Assembly (NCBI GenBank): GCA_003820635.1
Contig: RPOS01000018.1
Coordinates: forward strand, 1-51,250
Length of the DNA: 51,250 bases
Direction: 5' to 3'
Origin: Verrucomicrobiaceae bacterium
GTDB taxonomy: Bacteria > Verrucomicrobiota > Verrucomicrobiae > Verrucomicrobiales > Akkermansiaceae
Shown: piece by piece, positions 43,323 to 50,601 of the stretch
How positions within the stretch are numbered: position 1 is the first letter of the stretch
Layout: every line of letters starts with the position of its first letter
The notes under the pieces: model-generated
The model's database searches: none
Seen by the model: the letters and a program-made list of their open reading frames with translations, nothing else
What the model was told of the DNA's origin: nothing
Translations under genes and position numbers: made by a program

Positions 43323-43406
43323 ATGGCCTGGCCCATCATCAACACCGTGCTCGCCGCAATCGTCCTCTACCTCGCCTTCGCGGCGGGAGCCCTTCCTTTA
43401 GGCTGA
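43323..43406 (+). CDS. 27-residue hydrophobic membrane peptide
   Basis: A short ATG-to-TGA frame (MAWPIINTVLAAIVLYLAF, then AAGALPLG) consists almost entirely of one membrane helix. It starts 28 bases after the preceding gene and ends 23 bases before a hairpin at 43430. Its hydrophobic composition and position suggest a real small protein rather than chance, but there is no homology evidence. Confidence 0.45.
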   Translation: MAWPIINTVLAAIVLYLAFAAGALPLG

Positions 43407-43429
43407 GTCGGCATTCACAAACCGTTTTC

Positions 43430-43464
43430 AAGAGCCGTCTTGCGCATCCCGCAGGGCGGCTCTT
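43430..43464 (+). terminator. Hairpin before trxA, possible terminator or attenuator
   Basis: AAGAGCCG at 43430-43437 pairs perfectly with CGGCTCTT at 43457-43464, and part of the interior can pair too. The right arm overlaps the putative -35 of trxA. There is no clear T-run after it, so Rho-independent termination is uncertain. Confidence 0.4.
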
Positions 43465-43491
43465 GACGTATCCGGCATCACGCTCCAAGGT
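43463..43491 (+). promoter_or_regulatory. Possible promoter of trxA
   Basis: TTGACG at 43463-43468 and CAAGGT at 43486-43491 are 17 bases apart, and the trxA ATG begins 6 bases later, so the message would be leaderless or nearly so. Confidence 0.4.
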
Positions 43492-43497
43492 CCGCGC

Positions 43498-43815
43498 ATG
43501 GCTCTTAACCTTACCGAAGCGAATTTCCAATCCGAAGTGATCGACTCCAGCGTGCCCGTGCTCGTGGACTTCTGGGCCGAATGGTGCGGCCCCTGCAAAA
43601 TGATCGGCCCCGTGATCGACCAAGTCTCCACCGAACTCGCCGGCCAGGCGAAGGTGGGCAAGGTGAACGTGGACGAAGCCCGCGACCTGGCGGTGAAATA
43701 CAACGTGCGCTCCATCCCGCTGCTGCTGTTTTTCAAGAACGGCGAGGTGAAGGACCAGATCGTCGGAGCCAGCGTCACCAAGGACCAGCTCAAGGCGAAG
43801 TTGCTCGCGCTCTGA
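43498..43815 (+). CDS. trxA: Thioredoxin
   Basis: This 105-residue dithiol redox protein carries the active site WAEWCGPCKM, with Cys30 and Cys33. The cis-Pro loop reads SIPLLL instead of the usual IPTL, a Thr-to-Leu change next to the cis-Pro. The buried Asp is in VLVDFWAEW. Length and fold pattern are standard. The 3' end overlaps the convergent kinase gene by 26 bases. No Shine-Dalgarno sequence precedes the ATG. Confidence 0.95.
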   Translation: MALNLTEANFQSEVIDSSVPVLVDFWAEWCGPCKMIGPVIDQVSTELAGQAKVGKVNVDEARDLAVKYNVRSIPLLLFFKNGEVKDQIVGASVTKDQLKAKLLAL

Positions 43816-45385
43816 GCCCGCTCATGGCGAGCAGCAGGCGGCGGAGGCTTTCTTCCGGCTTCGCGGCCGTGGCAATGCGGATCACCGCGTGCGCCGGCAG
43901 TTCGCCCGGGGCCTCAAACGCGGCGTCGAGCATCGGTTGATCGCCAAGCCGGGCGTCTGAGACCACATCGTGGTTTGCCTCGCGTTGCCGCAGGCGTTCG
44001 CCGGCGGTGGATTCATCGGCCTCGGCGAGGATCCATTGCAGATGTCCGTCGCCGAGGGTTGCGCGCAAGCGGTCGCGGAAAGCGCGTTTGGAAAACGTGG
44101 CGTCGAGAATCACGCCGTGGCCCCGGCGCAGGGTCTCTGCGGCATCGCGGATCATCTTTTCATAAGTGCGCTCTGTCATGTCCGCGGCATAGAGTTTCGC
44201 GCGGCTCGCGGCATCGCCGCGGTGGTGCGGCGGCACTCCGGCGAGTGTCTTGCGGAGTGTGTCTGAGGAAATCATCCGCCAGCCAAGCGCGTGTGAGAGG
44301 GTCGTGGCGAGGGTGGACTTTCCCGAGGCCACGCGGCCCATGACGACCAGCGCCAGCGGAGAAGAGCCGCACACCGCGTATTGCAGCGCGAGTTGGAAAT
44401 AGCGCCGCGCGTTCTCCGCGGCTGCGGCGCGTTCGCCATCGTCGGCCATGTCCGCCACGCTGTGCAGGCTTTCCACCTTGCCGCGGACATAGGCGCGGTA
44501 GCATTTGTAGAAATCCATCAGCTCTTCCATCTCCGGATCATCTAACAAATCCGCCAGCCGCCGGATGACGAAGCGCGCGAGATCCGGCCGGCCGTGGTAG
44601 TCGAGATCCATGGCGAGGAACGCGGCGTCGCTGGCCACGTCGAGGTGGCGGAAGCGGTCATTGAACTCGATGCAGTCATAGATCTGCAATTCGCCGCCGG
44701 TGACATGGATGTGGTCGAGATGAAGGTCGCCATGGCAATCGCGGATCCAGCCGTCCGCCACGCGTTTTTCGAAAAGCGCGCGCCGCCGTTTATAACAACT
44801 CGCGGTGAAGGAGCGGATCGCCCCGAAGGCCGCGCGCGAGAGGGTTTTGCCGATGAAGCGGCGGGTTTGCGCGAAGTTCTCGTCGGTGCTGACGCGGAGT
44901 TTTTCCACGCTTCCCCACTCGGCGACCTCCGGTGGCGACGGTTGTTTCTGATAGAAATCCGCCAGTGTTCGGGCCACCCGTTCCAGTTCGGGCTCGCCGG
45001 CGGTGCCGGAGCGGATGCGGGAGTCGAGGAAGCCATCGGGCGTGAGATGGCGCATGACCACGGCGTGTTCCGCGACCGGGCCATCGCCGCCGATGGCGAA
45101 TCCATCCTTGCCGCGCGTGATGGACTCCACTTCGAGATAGACGCCTGGCGCGAGGCGGGAGTTGAGTTCCACCTCGCGCTGGCAGAAGTGGCGGCGTTTC
45201 TCCAGTGTGGAGAAATCGAGAAACCCGAAGTCCACCGGCTTCTTGATCTTGTAAACCAGCGGCGGAACCAGAAAGACCATCGACGCATGGGTGTGCGCCT
45301 CGCGGACTTCCTCCGGCCGGTGCGGATACGAGGCCGGATCACGCAGGAAGACCAGCAAGCCGGGATTCATGTGCTTGTGCATCAT
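43790..45385 (-). CDS. Two-domain protein: aminoglycoside-phosphotransferase-like plus P-loop kinase
   Basis: The product is 531 residues. The N-terminal kinase-like domain carries CHGDLHLDHIH near 212-222 and YDCIEFNDRFR, the catalytic and metal loops of the APH family. The C-terminal domain starts with the Walker A MGRVASGKST near residues 350-359 and resembles gluconate-kinase/polynucleotide-kinase-like proteins (COG0645). The same fusion (COG2187+COG0645) is known in many bacteria and has no settled substrate. It starts MMHKHMNPG behind a strong GGAGGAGAA ribosome site, one of the few clear ones in the window. It overlaps the end of trxA. Confidence 0.85.
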   Translation of the reverse strand: MMHKHMNPGLLVFLRDPASYPHRPEEVREAHTHASMVFLVPPLVYKIKKPVDFGFLDFSTLEKRRHFCQREVELNSRLAPGVYLEVESITRGKDGFAIGGDGPVAEHAVVMRHLTPDGFLDSRIRSGTAGEPELERVARTLADFYQKQPSPPEVAEWGSVEKLRVSTDENFAQTRRFIGKTLSRAAFGAIRSFTASCYKRRRALFEKRVADGWIRDCHGDLHLDHIHVTGGELQIYDCIEFNDRFRHLDVASDAAFLAMDLDYHGRPDLARFVIRRLADLLDDPEMEELMDFYKCYRAYVRGKVESLHSVADMADDGERAAAAENARRYFQLALQYAVCGSSPLALVVMGRVASGKSTLATTLSHALGWRMISSDTLRKTLAGVPPHHRGDAASRAKLYAADMTERTYEKMIRDAAETLRRGHGVILDATFSKRAFRDRLRATLGDGHLQWILAEADESTAGERLRQREANHDVVSDARLGDQPMLDAAFEAPGELPAHAVIRIATAAKPEESLRRLLLAMSGLRARATSP

Positions 45386-45438
45386 TTCTCCTCCCGCAGG
45401 CATCATCGCCGCGCCAGGGCTGCGGCGCAACCGGCATC

Positions 45439-46557
45439 TCAGCCGCGCCAGGCCTTGATGCGCAGTGTGAGCGGCTCCACCCACTGGGCCGCCAGCGCGA
45501 AAAACCCGCAGAAGAGAAGGGTTCCCAGCACGGCTTGCCAGGGGTTGAGCGAGTTTGCCAGCCAGCTATCGATGCCGATGCCGAAGATGCCGCCATAAAG
45601 GACGATCACGTGGCCGACATAGATCGGAAAGGTGTTGCGGCCGATGGTTTGGAACCACGGCGCGCCGGGGCGGCAGCGTTGCTCGATCCAGATGAGCAAC
45701 GCCAGAACCATCAGAATTTCCCCGACCCGGCCGTGAAAGGCGGCGGGCAGCACGCGCGGCTGTGCCGGGTATCCCAGCGCGTCCAGCAGCAGACCGCCGA
45801 GCTGGCGGTCCAGCGCCCAGCCAAGGCACTTGAGCAACAGGCCGATGGCCAGAAACGGCAACGGGCTGAGGGTGCCGCCGGATTTGCCCGTGCGCTGGCG
45901 GACCAGCACGCCGATGGCGGTGCCATAGAGCGTGAAGCCTGTCCATGGTGCCAAAGGAAATGGTGCGGAAGGGCCTTTGAGCGGGTTTTGCAACCACTGC
46001 GGCACCCCGATTGGCAGTGGCCCGGCGGTGTTTGCAATAACCACGGAAGCCAGGAAGACCGCGGATCCGGCGGCGAGGCAAGTGCCGGCCAGCACCCATG
46101 GCCCGGCCCGGCGCAGGAGCCCGAAGATGGCGATCATGGCCAGCAGGCCCACCGCAATGCACTGCAGCACGTGGAATGACTGCAACCACGGATCCCACTC
46201 GCCCTGCAACATGCGCGGCAGTTGCCGCAGGTTCACCTGCAGCAGGTAGCCCCAGAAAAACAGCTCCACCGCGCGCAGCAGCCCGCGGCGCACGCGACGC
46301 TGCCTGAAGAATCCGGGCTCGCTCGAACCGCTCAGCAGGTAGGCGAAAATCACGCCCGTCACCGTGAAAAACATCGGTGCGGCAAGCCCGCGCACATAAA
46401 GCCACCAGTCATAGAGCAGCCGCCCCGACACCCGCCACTCCGCCGCAAGCGTGACATCCACAAAGTGCCCTTCCAGCATCAGCAGGATCGCCACGGCCCG
46501 CGCCATGTCGATGAAACGGAGCCGGAAAACAGAGACAGGCGCGGTGGTGGCGGGCAT
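45439..46557 (-). CDS. Multi-pass membrane acyltransferase-like protein (HGSNAT/DUF1624-like)
   Basis: The product is 372 residues with about ten hydrophobic helices. The N-terminus reads FRLRFIDMARAVAILLMLEGHF, which matches the start of acyltransferase-3 and heparan-alpha-glucosaminide-acetyltransferase-like families, where Arg and His of this helix take part in acyl transfer. A second family word, IGRNTFPIYVGHV, lies near residue 317. It probably acetylates a sugar or lipid on the membrane. It lies 53 bases upstream of the two-domain kinase gene on the same strand. Confidence 0.8.
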   Translation of the reverse strand: MPATTAPVSVFRLRFIDMARAVAILLMLEGHFVDVTLAAEWRVSGRLLYDWWLYVRGLAAPMFFTVTGVIFAYLLSGSSEPGFFRQRRVRRGLLRAVELFFWGYLLQVNLRQLPRMLQGEWDPWLQSFHVLQCIAVGLLAMIAIFGLLRRAGPWVLAGTCLAAGSAVFLASVVIANTAGPLPIGVPQWLQNPLKGPSAPFPLAPWTGFTLYGTAIGVLVRQRTGKSGGTLSPLPFLAIGLLLKCLGWALDRQLGGLLLDALGYPAQPRVLPAAFHGRVGEILMVLALLIWIEQRCRPGAPWFQTIGRNTFPIYVGHVIVLYGGIFGIGIDSWLANSLNPWQAVLGTLLFCGFFALAAQWVEPLTLRIKAWRG

Positions 46558-46631
46558 GCGGCGGGAGGCAACCTTGCCTGCCCGGTCTGCGGTGGCCAGC
46601 CCGAATCAAGTGCCGTTTGCCACAGGCCCGC

Positions 46632-46663
46632 AAAAAAACCGGCGTCCTGTGCAAGGACGCCGG
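46632..46663 (-). terminator. Rho-independent terminator of the Ala-rich lipoprotein gene
   Basis: On the minus strand a perfect 10-base-pair stem (CCGGCGTCCT with AGGACGCCGG, loop of 5) is followed at once by seven T residues. It lies 49 bases past the lipoprotein stop. This is the clearest intrinsic terminator in the window. Confidence 0.9.
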
Positions 46664-46711
46664 CTTCGGGATGGATTGGCACCGGAACTCGCGGTGCAGA
46701 CATATGGTTTC

Positions 46712-47071
46712 CTATTCAGGAGCCGCTTCTTCAACAGCTTCCTTGACATCATCCGCAGCGCCTTCCACAGCGGATTTGGCGGCGGCCGCGGCCGCGGCGG
46801 CTTCTTTCTTCGCTTTTTCCGCAGCGGCCTCGGTGGCGGCCTTGAGCTTGGCGGATTCTGCGGCAGCGGCGGCGGCTGCTTGATCGGCGGCCTGCTTGGC
46901 CTGTTCCGCGGCCTTGTCCGCCTCCTCGGCCACGGCACCGGCCATGCCCTTCACGCCCTCGGCGATTTTCTCAGCACCGGCGTCCATTTTCTCGCTCACG
47001 GTTTCCTTGGGCTTGCAGCCGATGAGCAGTGCGGGAATCGCAATCAGCGGGATCCAAAGTTTGTATTTCAT
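46712..47071 (-). CDS. Ala-rich helical lipoprotein
   Basis: The product is 119 residues. A lipoprotein signal ends in the lipobox LLIGC with Cys19 as the lipidated residue. The mature protein is almost wholly Ala, Glu, Lys and Asp in short repeats such as AEEADKAAEQAKQAA, predicting a long amphipathic helix or coiled coil. The composition resembles LEA-like and Lpp-like envelope proteins. It has its own promoter (47122-47150) and terminator (46632-46663), so it is a single-gene unit. Function unknown; a structural tether or stress protein is plausible. Confidence 0.85.
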   Translation of the reverse strand: MKYKLWIPLIAIPALLIGCKPKETVSEKMDAGAEKIAEGVKGMAGAVAEEADKAAEQAKQAADQAAAAAAAESAKLKAATEAAAEKAKKEAAAAAAAAKSAVEGAADDVKEAVEEAAPE

Positions 47072-47121
47072 GGTCGTTTTATGGGGTTGGTTGGGAATGC
47101 ATCATTACATTCCTGTCAGAT

Positions 47122-47150
47122 AGTCTGGTGGCATCATCCACCGCTGTCAA
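47122..47150 (-). promoter_or_regulatory. Promoter of the Ala-rich lipoprotein gene
   Basis: On the minus strand TTGACA (47145-47150) and CAGACT (47122-47127) are 17 bases apart, 50 bases before the ATG. It is the best -35 match in the window, and the gene has its own terminator, so it is a strong example of the proposed (T/C)AGNNT -10 element. Confidence 0.6.
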
Positions 47151-47199
47151 AAACTCATTTCCGCGGGCTGGCGGTTTTTGTTAGGAGGAAAATTCGGGA

Positions 47200-47227
47200 T
47201 TTACCCGGCGTGGGCGGCTGGCAGACT
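47200..47227 (+). promoter_or_regulatory. Possible promoter of malQ
   Basis: TTTACC at 47200-47205 and CAGACT at 47222-47227 are 16 bases apart, and the GTG start lies 6 bases later. A perfect AGGAGG lies upstream at 47183-47188, so a different transcript with an ATT start at 47192 cannot be excluded. Confidence 0.35.
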
Positions 47228-47233
47228 CCGCGG

Positions 47234-48967
47234 GTGCATCCACCCGCCAAACGCCAGGCCGGCATCCTCATTCCCGCATTTTCCCCGCGCCGTGAGGGGG
47301 ACTTCGGCATCGGGGACACGCAGGCGCTGCGCGAGTGGGTCGATTGGGCAGCCGACCACGGCGTGGGTTTCATCCAGTTGCTGCCGGTCAACGAGAACGG
47401 CCCGGACGAGAGCCCCTACAGCGCCATTTCCTCCGCCGCGCTGGATCCGATCTATCTGACGCTGGATGAAACGCGGCTGCCGTGGCTGACAGCGGCGGAG
47501 GTCTCCAATGCCCGCGAGCGTCTTGGCGAGGCCTTGCATGCGGCGTTGGTGGACTACCCGGCGGTGCGGCAGGCGAAGCGCACGCTGCTGGAGCTGGCGT
47601 GGTCCAAGTTTGAAGGCGCGGGCGCGGCGCTGGAGAAGGAATTCGCGCGCTTCCAGCGGCAGGAGGGCGAGTGGCTGGACGACTACTGCCTGTTCCGCTT
47701 CCTGATGGAGCACCACGGCGAGTCGCTCACCTGGGACCGCTGGCCGGAATCCTGCCAGACGCCACGGCTGGCGCGCGGGTTTCTGGAAAACCTGCGGCGG
47801 CTGGATGCGGCGGCGGTGGATTACCGGCTCGGGTTTTTCGCCTTCGTCCAGTGGCTGTGCCACCGCCAGTGGCAGGCGCTGCGCGAGCACGCGGATTCCC
47901 GCGGCGTGAAATTGATGGGCGATGTGCCCATCGGCATCAGTTGGCATTCGTGCGATGTGTTTTTCCAGCGCGATGAATTCCACCTCGATTGGTGCGGCGG
48001 CTCGCCACCGGAGGGGATGAGCCAGAACGATCCGTTTTTCCAACAATGGGGCCAGAACTGGGGGATTCCGCTCTACCGCTGGGACCACATGGAGGCCAAT
48101 GGTTTCCGCTGGTGGAAATCGCGCATCACGCGGCTCACCCGGATTTTCCGGATTTTCCGGCTGGATCACATCCTCGGCTTTTATCGGATCTACGCCTTCC
48201 CCTGGCGGCCGGAGCGCAACCATGAATTCATCGGCCTATCCTACGAGCAGGCCGCGGAGATGAACGGCGGCCGGCTGCCGCGCTGGTTCCTGCGGCCGGA
48301 CGACACGGTGGAAAACAAGGCCGCCAACCGCGCCGATGGCGACATCCGCCTGCGCGCCGTGCTGGAGGCCGCGAACGGCGCGGAAGTCATCGCCGAGGAC
48401 CTCGGCTGGGTGCCCGAATACATGCGGCCGCACCTCGCGGACCTGGACATCACAGGCTTCCGCATTCCGCACTGGGACTGCAACGAGTTCGGCCACCCCA
48501 CGCCGGCCAATTGTTTTCCGGAAAACTCCTTCGCCACTTTTTCCACCCACGACCATGACTCCATCAACGGCATCTGGCGCGGCTGCCTGCGGGTCATCCA
48601 GCAGCATCAGGAAAACCCCACCGAGCACTCCGGCTGGCAGTCCCACGGCGCCCACAACACGCTGCGGATCCTTTCCGAGTTCGCCGGCATTCCGATCCCC
48701 GCCCACGGGCTGTGGCCGCCCTTCACCGAGGGCATCCGCCTGCGCCTTCACAAGGCCCTGTTTTCATCAAACTCCCGCTACGCCGTGCTCATGATCACCG
48801 AGCTCTTCGATCTCGATGAGCGCATCAACCACCCCGGCACCCGCGGCGGGGAAAACTGGCGCTTCCGCCTGCCATGGACGCTCGCCCAAATCGAGGCGGA
48901 TCCCCGGCTGCAGGAAATCTGCCGCAAGTTCGCCGCGGTGATCAGCATCACCCGCCGGGCACCCTGA
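47234..48967 (+). CDS. malQ: 4-alpha-glucanotransferase (amylomaltase)
   Basis: This 577-residue GH77 enzyme transfers maltodextrin segments in maltose and glycogen use. SPYSAISSAALDP is the family N-terminal motif. GDVPIGISWHSCDVFF and SPPEGMSQNDPFF follow, the nucleophile is Asp311 in RLDHILGF, the acid/base is Glu388 in IAEDLGWVP, and Asp440 lies in THDHDS. The start is GTG 47234 (MHPPAKRQAG). An in-frame ATT at 47192, 3 bases after a perfect AGGAGG, would add 14 residues. No glycogen or maltose transport genes are adjacent. Confidence 0.93.
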   Translation: MHPPAKRQAGILIPAFSPRREGDFGIGDTQALREWVDWAADHGVGFIQLLPVNENGPDESPYSAISSAALDPIYLTLDETRLPWLTAAEVSNARERLGEALHAALVDYPAVRQAKRTLLELAWSKFEGAGAALEKEFARFQRQEGEWLDDYCLFRFLMEHHGESLTWDRWPESCQTPRLARGFLENLRRLDAAAVDYRLGFFAFVQWLCHRQWQALREHADSRGVKLMGDVPIGISWHSCDVFFQRDEFHLDWCGGSPPEGMSQNDPFFQQWGQNWGIPLYRWDHMEANGFRWWKSRITRLTRIFRIFRLDHILGFYRIYAFPWRPERNHEFIGLSYEQAAEMNGGRLPRWFLRPDDTVENKAANRADGDIRLRAVLEAANGAEVIAEDLGWVPEYMRPHLADLDITGFRIPHWDCNEFGHPTPANCFPENSFATFSTHDHDSINGIWRGCLRVIQQHQENPTEHSGWQSHGAHNTLRILSEFAGIPIPAHGLWPPFTEGIRLRLHKALFSSNSRYAVLMITELFDLDERINHPGTRGGENWRFRLPWTLAQIEADPRLQEICRKFAAVISITRRAP

Positions 48968-48990
48968 CGCGCTGGGAGTGAAACCCGGTA

Positions 48991-49019
48991 TTGCACTCTC
49001 CGCCGCCCATCCGCAGACT
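48991..49019 (+). promoter_or_regulatory. Probable promoter of the brnT-brnA pair
   Basis: TTGCAC at 48991-48996 and CAGACT at 49014-49019 are 17 bases apart, and the ATG starts 7 bases later, which would make the mRNA leaderless. Antitoxins of this class usually repress their own promoter. No clear palindrome was seen over the -10. Confidence 0.45.
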
Positions 49020-49026
49020 CCCGGCC

Positions 49027-49305
49027 ATGGACCTTGACTTGATCGACGTGCAGTTCGACCTCCGGAGCATCAAGCCCCGCGAGCTGGAGGAGGCTTTCGA
49101 AGACCCCTTCGCCGTGCGCTTCCTGCCGGATGCGGAACGCGGCGACGGTGCCACCCGCTTCTTCGCACTCGGCCGCACGGTGGCGGACCGCCACCTGTTC
49201 TGCGCCTTCAGCACCGATGGAAAAACCGCCCGGGTCGTCGCCGCGCGCGAAATGTCCGAAACCGAGCGGAAATTCTACGACCGCAAATACGCCGAGCTGC
49301 GCTGA
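49027..49305 (+). CDS. brnT: BrnT-type RNase toxin
   Basis: This 92-residue protein matches the BrnT family by pattern: KPRELEEAFEDPFAVRFLPD, then TRFFALGRTVADRHLFCAFS and VVAAREMSETERKFYD. The family has a RelE-like fold and cleaves RNA. A short gene for a CopG-type protein follows by 22 bases, in the toxin-first order usual for BrnT/BrnA. The N-terminal EFEWD-like word is replaced by VQFDLRSIKP, so the sequence is divergent, and the catalytic residues need checking. Confidence 0.75.
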   Translation: MDLDLIDVQFDLRSIKPRELEEAFEDPFAVRFLPDAERGDGATRFFALGRTVADRHLFCAFSTDGKTARVVAAREMSETERKFYDRKYAELR

Positions 49306-49327
49306 AACATCCCGACCCCTTTTCCCC

Positions 49328-49600
49328 ATGAACACCATTTCCCGCTGGTCCGAGATCCCCGAGTTCGCCGATGAGGCTGCCGAAGCCCGTTTCTGGGAAA
49401 CCCACGAGCTCGATGGCCGCCTCATGGCCACCTCCGTGCACGAGGCCGATTCCCGCGAATCCACCACCATCACCCTGCGCTTCGATCCACGCATGCTCTC
49501 GCGCATCAAGCGCATCGCCCGCTCCCGTTTCCTCAACTACCAGTCGATGATGAAACAATGGCTCGCCGAGCGGCTGGAGGACGAAATGCGCAAGCTCTAA
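49328..49600 (+). CDS. brnA: BrnA-type (CopG/ribbon-helix-helix) antitoxin
   Basis: The product is 90 residues. The N-terminal PEFADEAAEARFWETHELDG matches the toxin-binding word of BrnA-like proteins, and the C-terminal TITLRFDPRMLSRIKRIARSR is a ribbon-helix-helix DNA-binding segment. It should neutralise the toxin and repress the operon. The gene's stop codon lies inside a CTAACAG heptamer (49596-49602), and tal starts 6 bases after the stop. Confidence 0.78.
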   Translation: MNTISRWSEIPEFADEAAEARFWETHELDGRLMATSVHEADSRESTTITLRFDPRMLSRIKRIARSRFLNYQSMMKQWLAERLEDEMRKL

Positions 49601-49606
49601 CAGGTC

Positions 49607-50548
49607 ATGAACCAGCTCGATCAACTCAAGCAGCTCACCACCGTCGTTGCCGACACCGGCGACTTCGAGTCGATGAAGATCTATCAGCCGCAGGACGCCA
49701 CCACCAATCCCTCGCTCATCCTGCAGGCCGCCGCGAAACCGGAATACCGCCACCTCGTCGGGCAGGCGGTGAAGGAAAACGCCGGGGCCGGCATGGATGC
49801 CATCCTCGACCGCATCCTCATCCTCTTCGGCCTGGAAATCCTCAGGATCGTCCCCGGCCGCGTCTCCACCGAGGTGGACGCCCGGCTTTCCTTCGATACG
49901 GAGGGCACCATCGCCAAGGCCCGCCACCTGATCGCCGCCTATGAAAAGGAAGGCCAGCCGCGCGAGCGCATCCTCATCAAAATCGCCTCCACCTGGGAGG
50001 GCATCAAGGCCGCCGAGGTGCTGGAAAAGGAAGGCATCCGCTGCAATCTCACGCTGCTGTTCTCCTTCGCCCAGGCCGTGGCCTGCGCCGAGGCGGGCGT
50101 GCGGCTCATCTCGCCCTTTGTCGGCCGCATTCTCGATTGGCACAAGGCCGCCACCGGCAAGGACTACGATGCCGAGAATGATCCCGGCGTGCTGTCCGTC
50201 CGCCGGATTTACCATTATTACAAGAAACACGGCTACCAGACCGAGGTCATGGGCGCCTCGTTCCGCAACAAGGGCGAGATCCTCGCGCTGGCCGGCTGCG
50301 ATTTGCTCACCATCAGCCCAGGTCTGTTAGGTGAACTGCAGGCTTCCACGGAAACCGTCATCCCCCACCTCACACCGGCCGAGGCGGCCCAGAGCGGCGA
50401 TCCGAAGATCAGCCTCGACGAGAAAGCCTTCCGCTACGCCCTCAACGAGGACGCCATGGCCACCGAGAAAACCGCCCAAGGCATCCGCAACTTCGCCGCA
50501 GACATCGTGAAGCTCGAGGCGCTGGTGCGGGATTTCCCGCAAGCCTGA
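49607..50548 (+). CDS. tal: Transaldolase
   Basis: This 313-residue pentose-phosphate enzyme moves a dihydroxyacetone unit between sugar phosphates. The Schiff-base lysine is Lys125 in [16 protein letters not shown] near the N-terminus, [12 protein letters not shown] and [10 protein letters not shown] are family words. It starts [14 protein letters not shown] 6 bases after the antitoxin stop, so a housekeeping gene is being read, at least in part, from a toxin-antitoxin transcript. The type is that of E. coli TalB (about 316 residues) rather than the short fructose-6-phosphate aldolase. Confidence 0.95.
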   Translation: MNQLDQLKQLTTVVADTGDFESMKIYQPQDATTNPSLILQAAAKPEYRHLVGQAVKENAGAGMDAILDRILILFGLEILRIVPGRVSTEVDARLSFDTEGTIAKARHLIAAYEKEGQPRERILIKIASTWEGIKAAEVLEKEGIRCNLTLLFSFAQAVACAEAGVRLISPFVGRILDWHKAATGKDYDAENDPGVLSVRRIYHYYKKHGYQTEVMGASFRNKGEILALAGCDLLTISPGLLGELQASTETVIPHLTPAEAAQSGDPKISLDEKAFRYALNEDAMATEKTAQGIRNFAADIVKLEALVRDFPQA

Positions 50549-50566
50549 CCGGCACATGTTTGCGCT

Positions 50567-50594
50567 TTGCGCGGAGCGCGGAAACGCCTAGCCT
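50567..50594 (+). promoter_or_regulatory. Probable promoter of the Fur-family gene
   Basis: TTGCGC at 50567-50572 and TAGCCT at 50589-50594 are 16 bases apart, with the ATG 7 bases after the second hexamer, again too close for a Shine-Dalgarno sequence. No obvious Fur box overlaps it. Confidence 0.45.
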
Positions 50595-50601
50595 CGCGCT
50601 C

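Larger units (their letters stand above)
611..50330. repeat. Dispersed heptamer CTGTTAG/CTAACAG, about 33 copies
   Basis: CTGTTAG on the plus strand begins at 611, 2116, 2685, 3237, 4074, 4698, 5023, 6132, 6402, 9268, 26471, 31162, 31478, 31677, 32541, 36691, 37806, 39951, 41119, 41908 and 50324. Its complement CTAACAG begins at 7302, 18289, 25603, 27245, 29044, 30565, 34267, 37869, 38931, 40575, 41344 and 49596. All but the last, which spans a stop codon, lie wholly inside genes. Copies are nearly absent from 9.3-18.3 kb and 41.9-49.6 kb. The list was made by eye, and a few copies may be missed. Confidence 0.7.
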
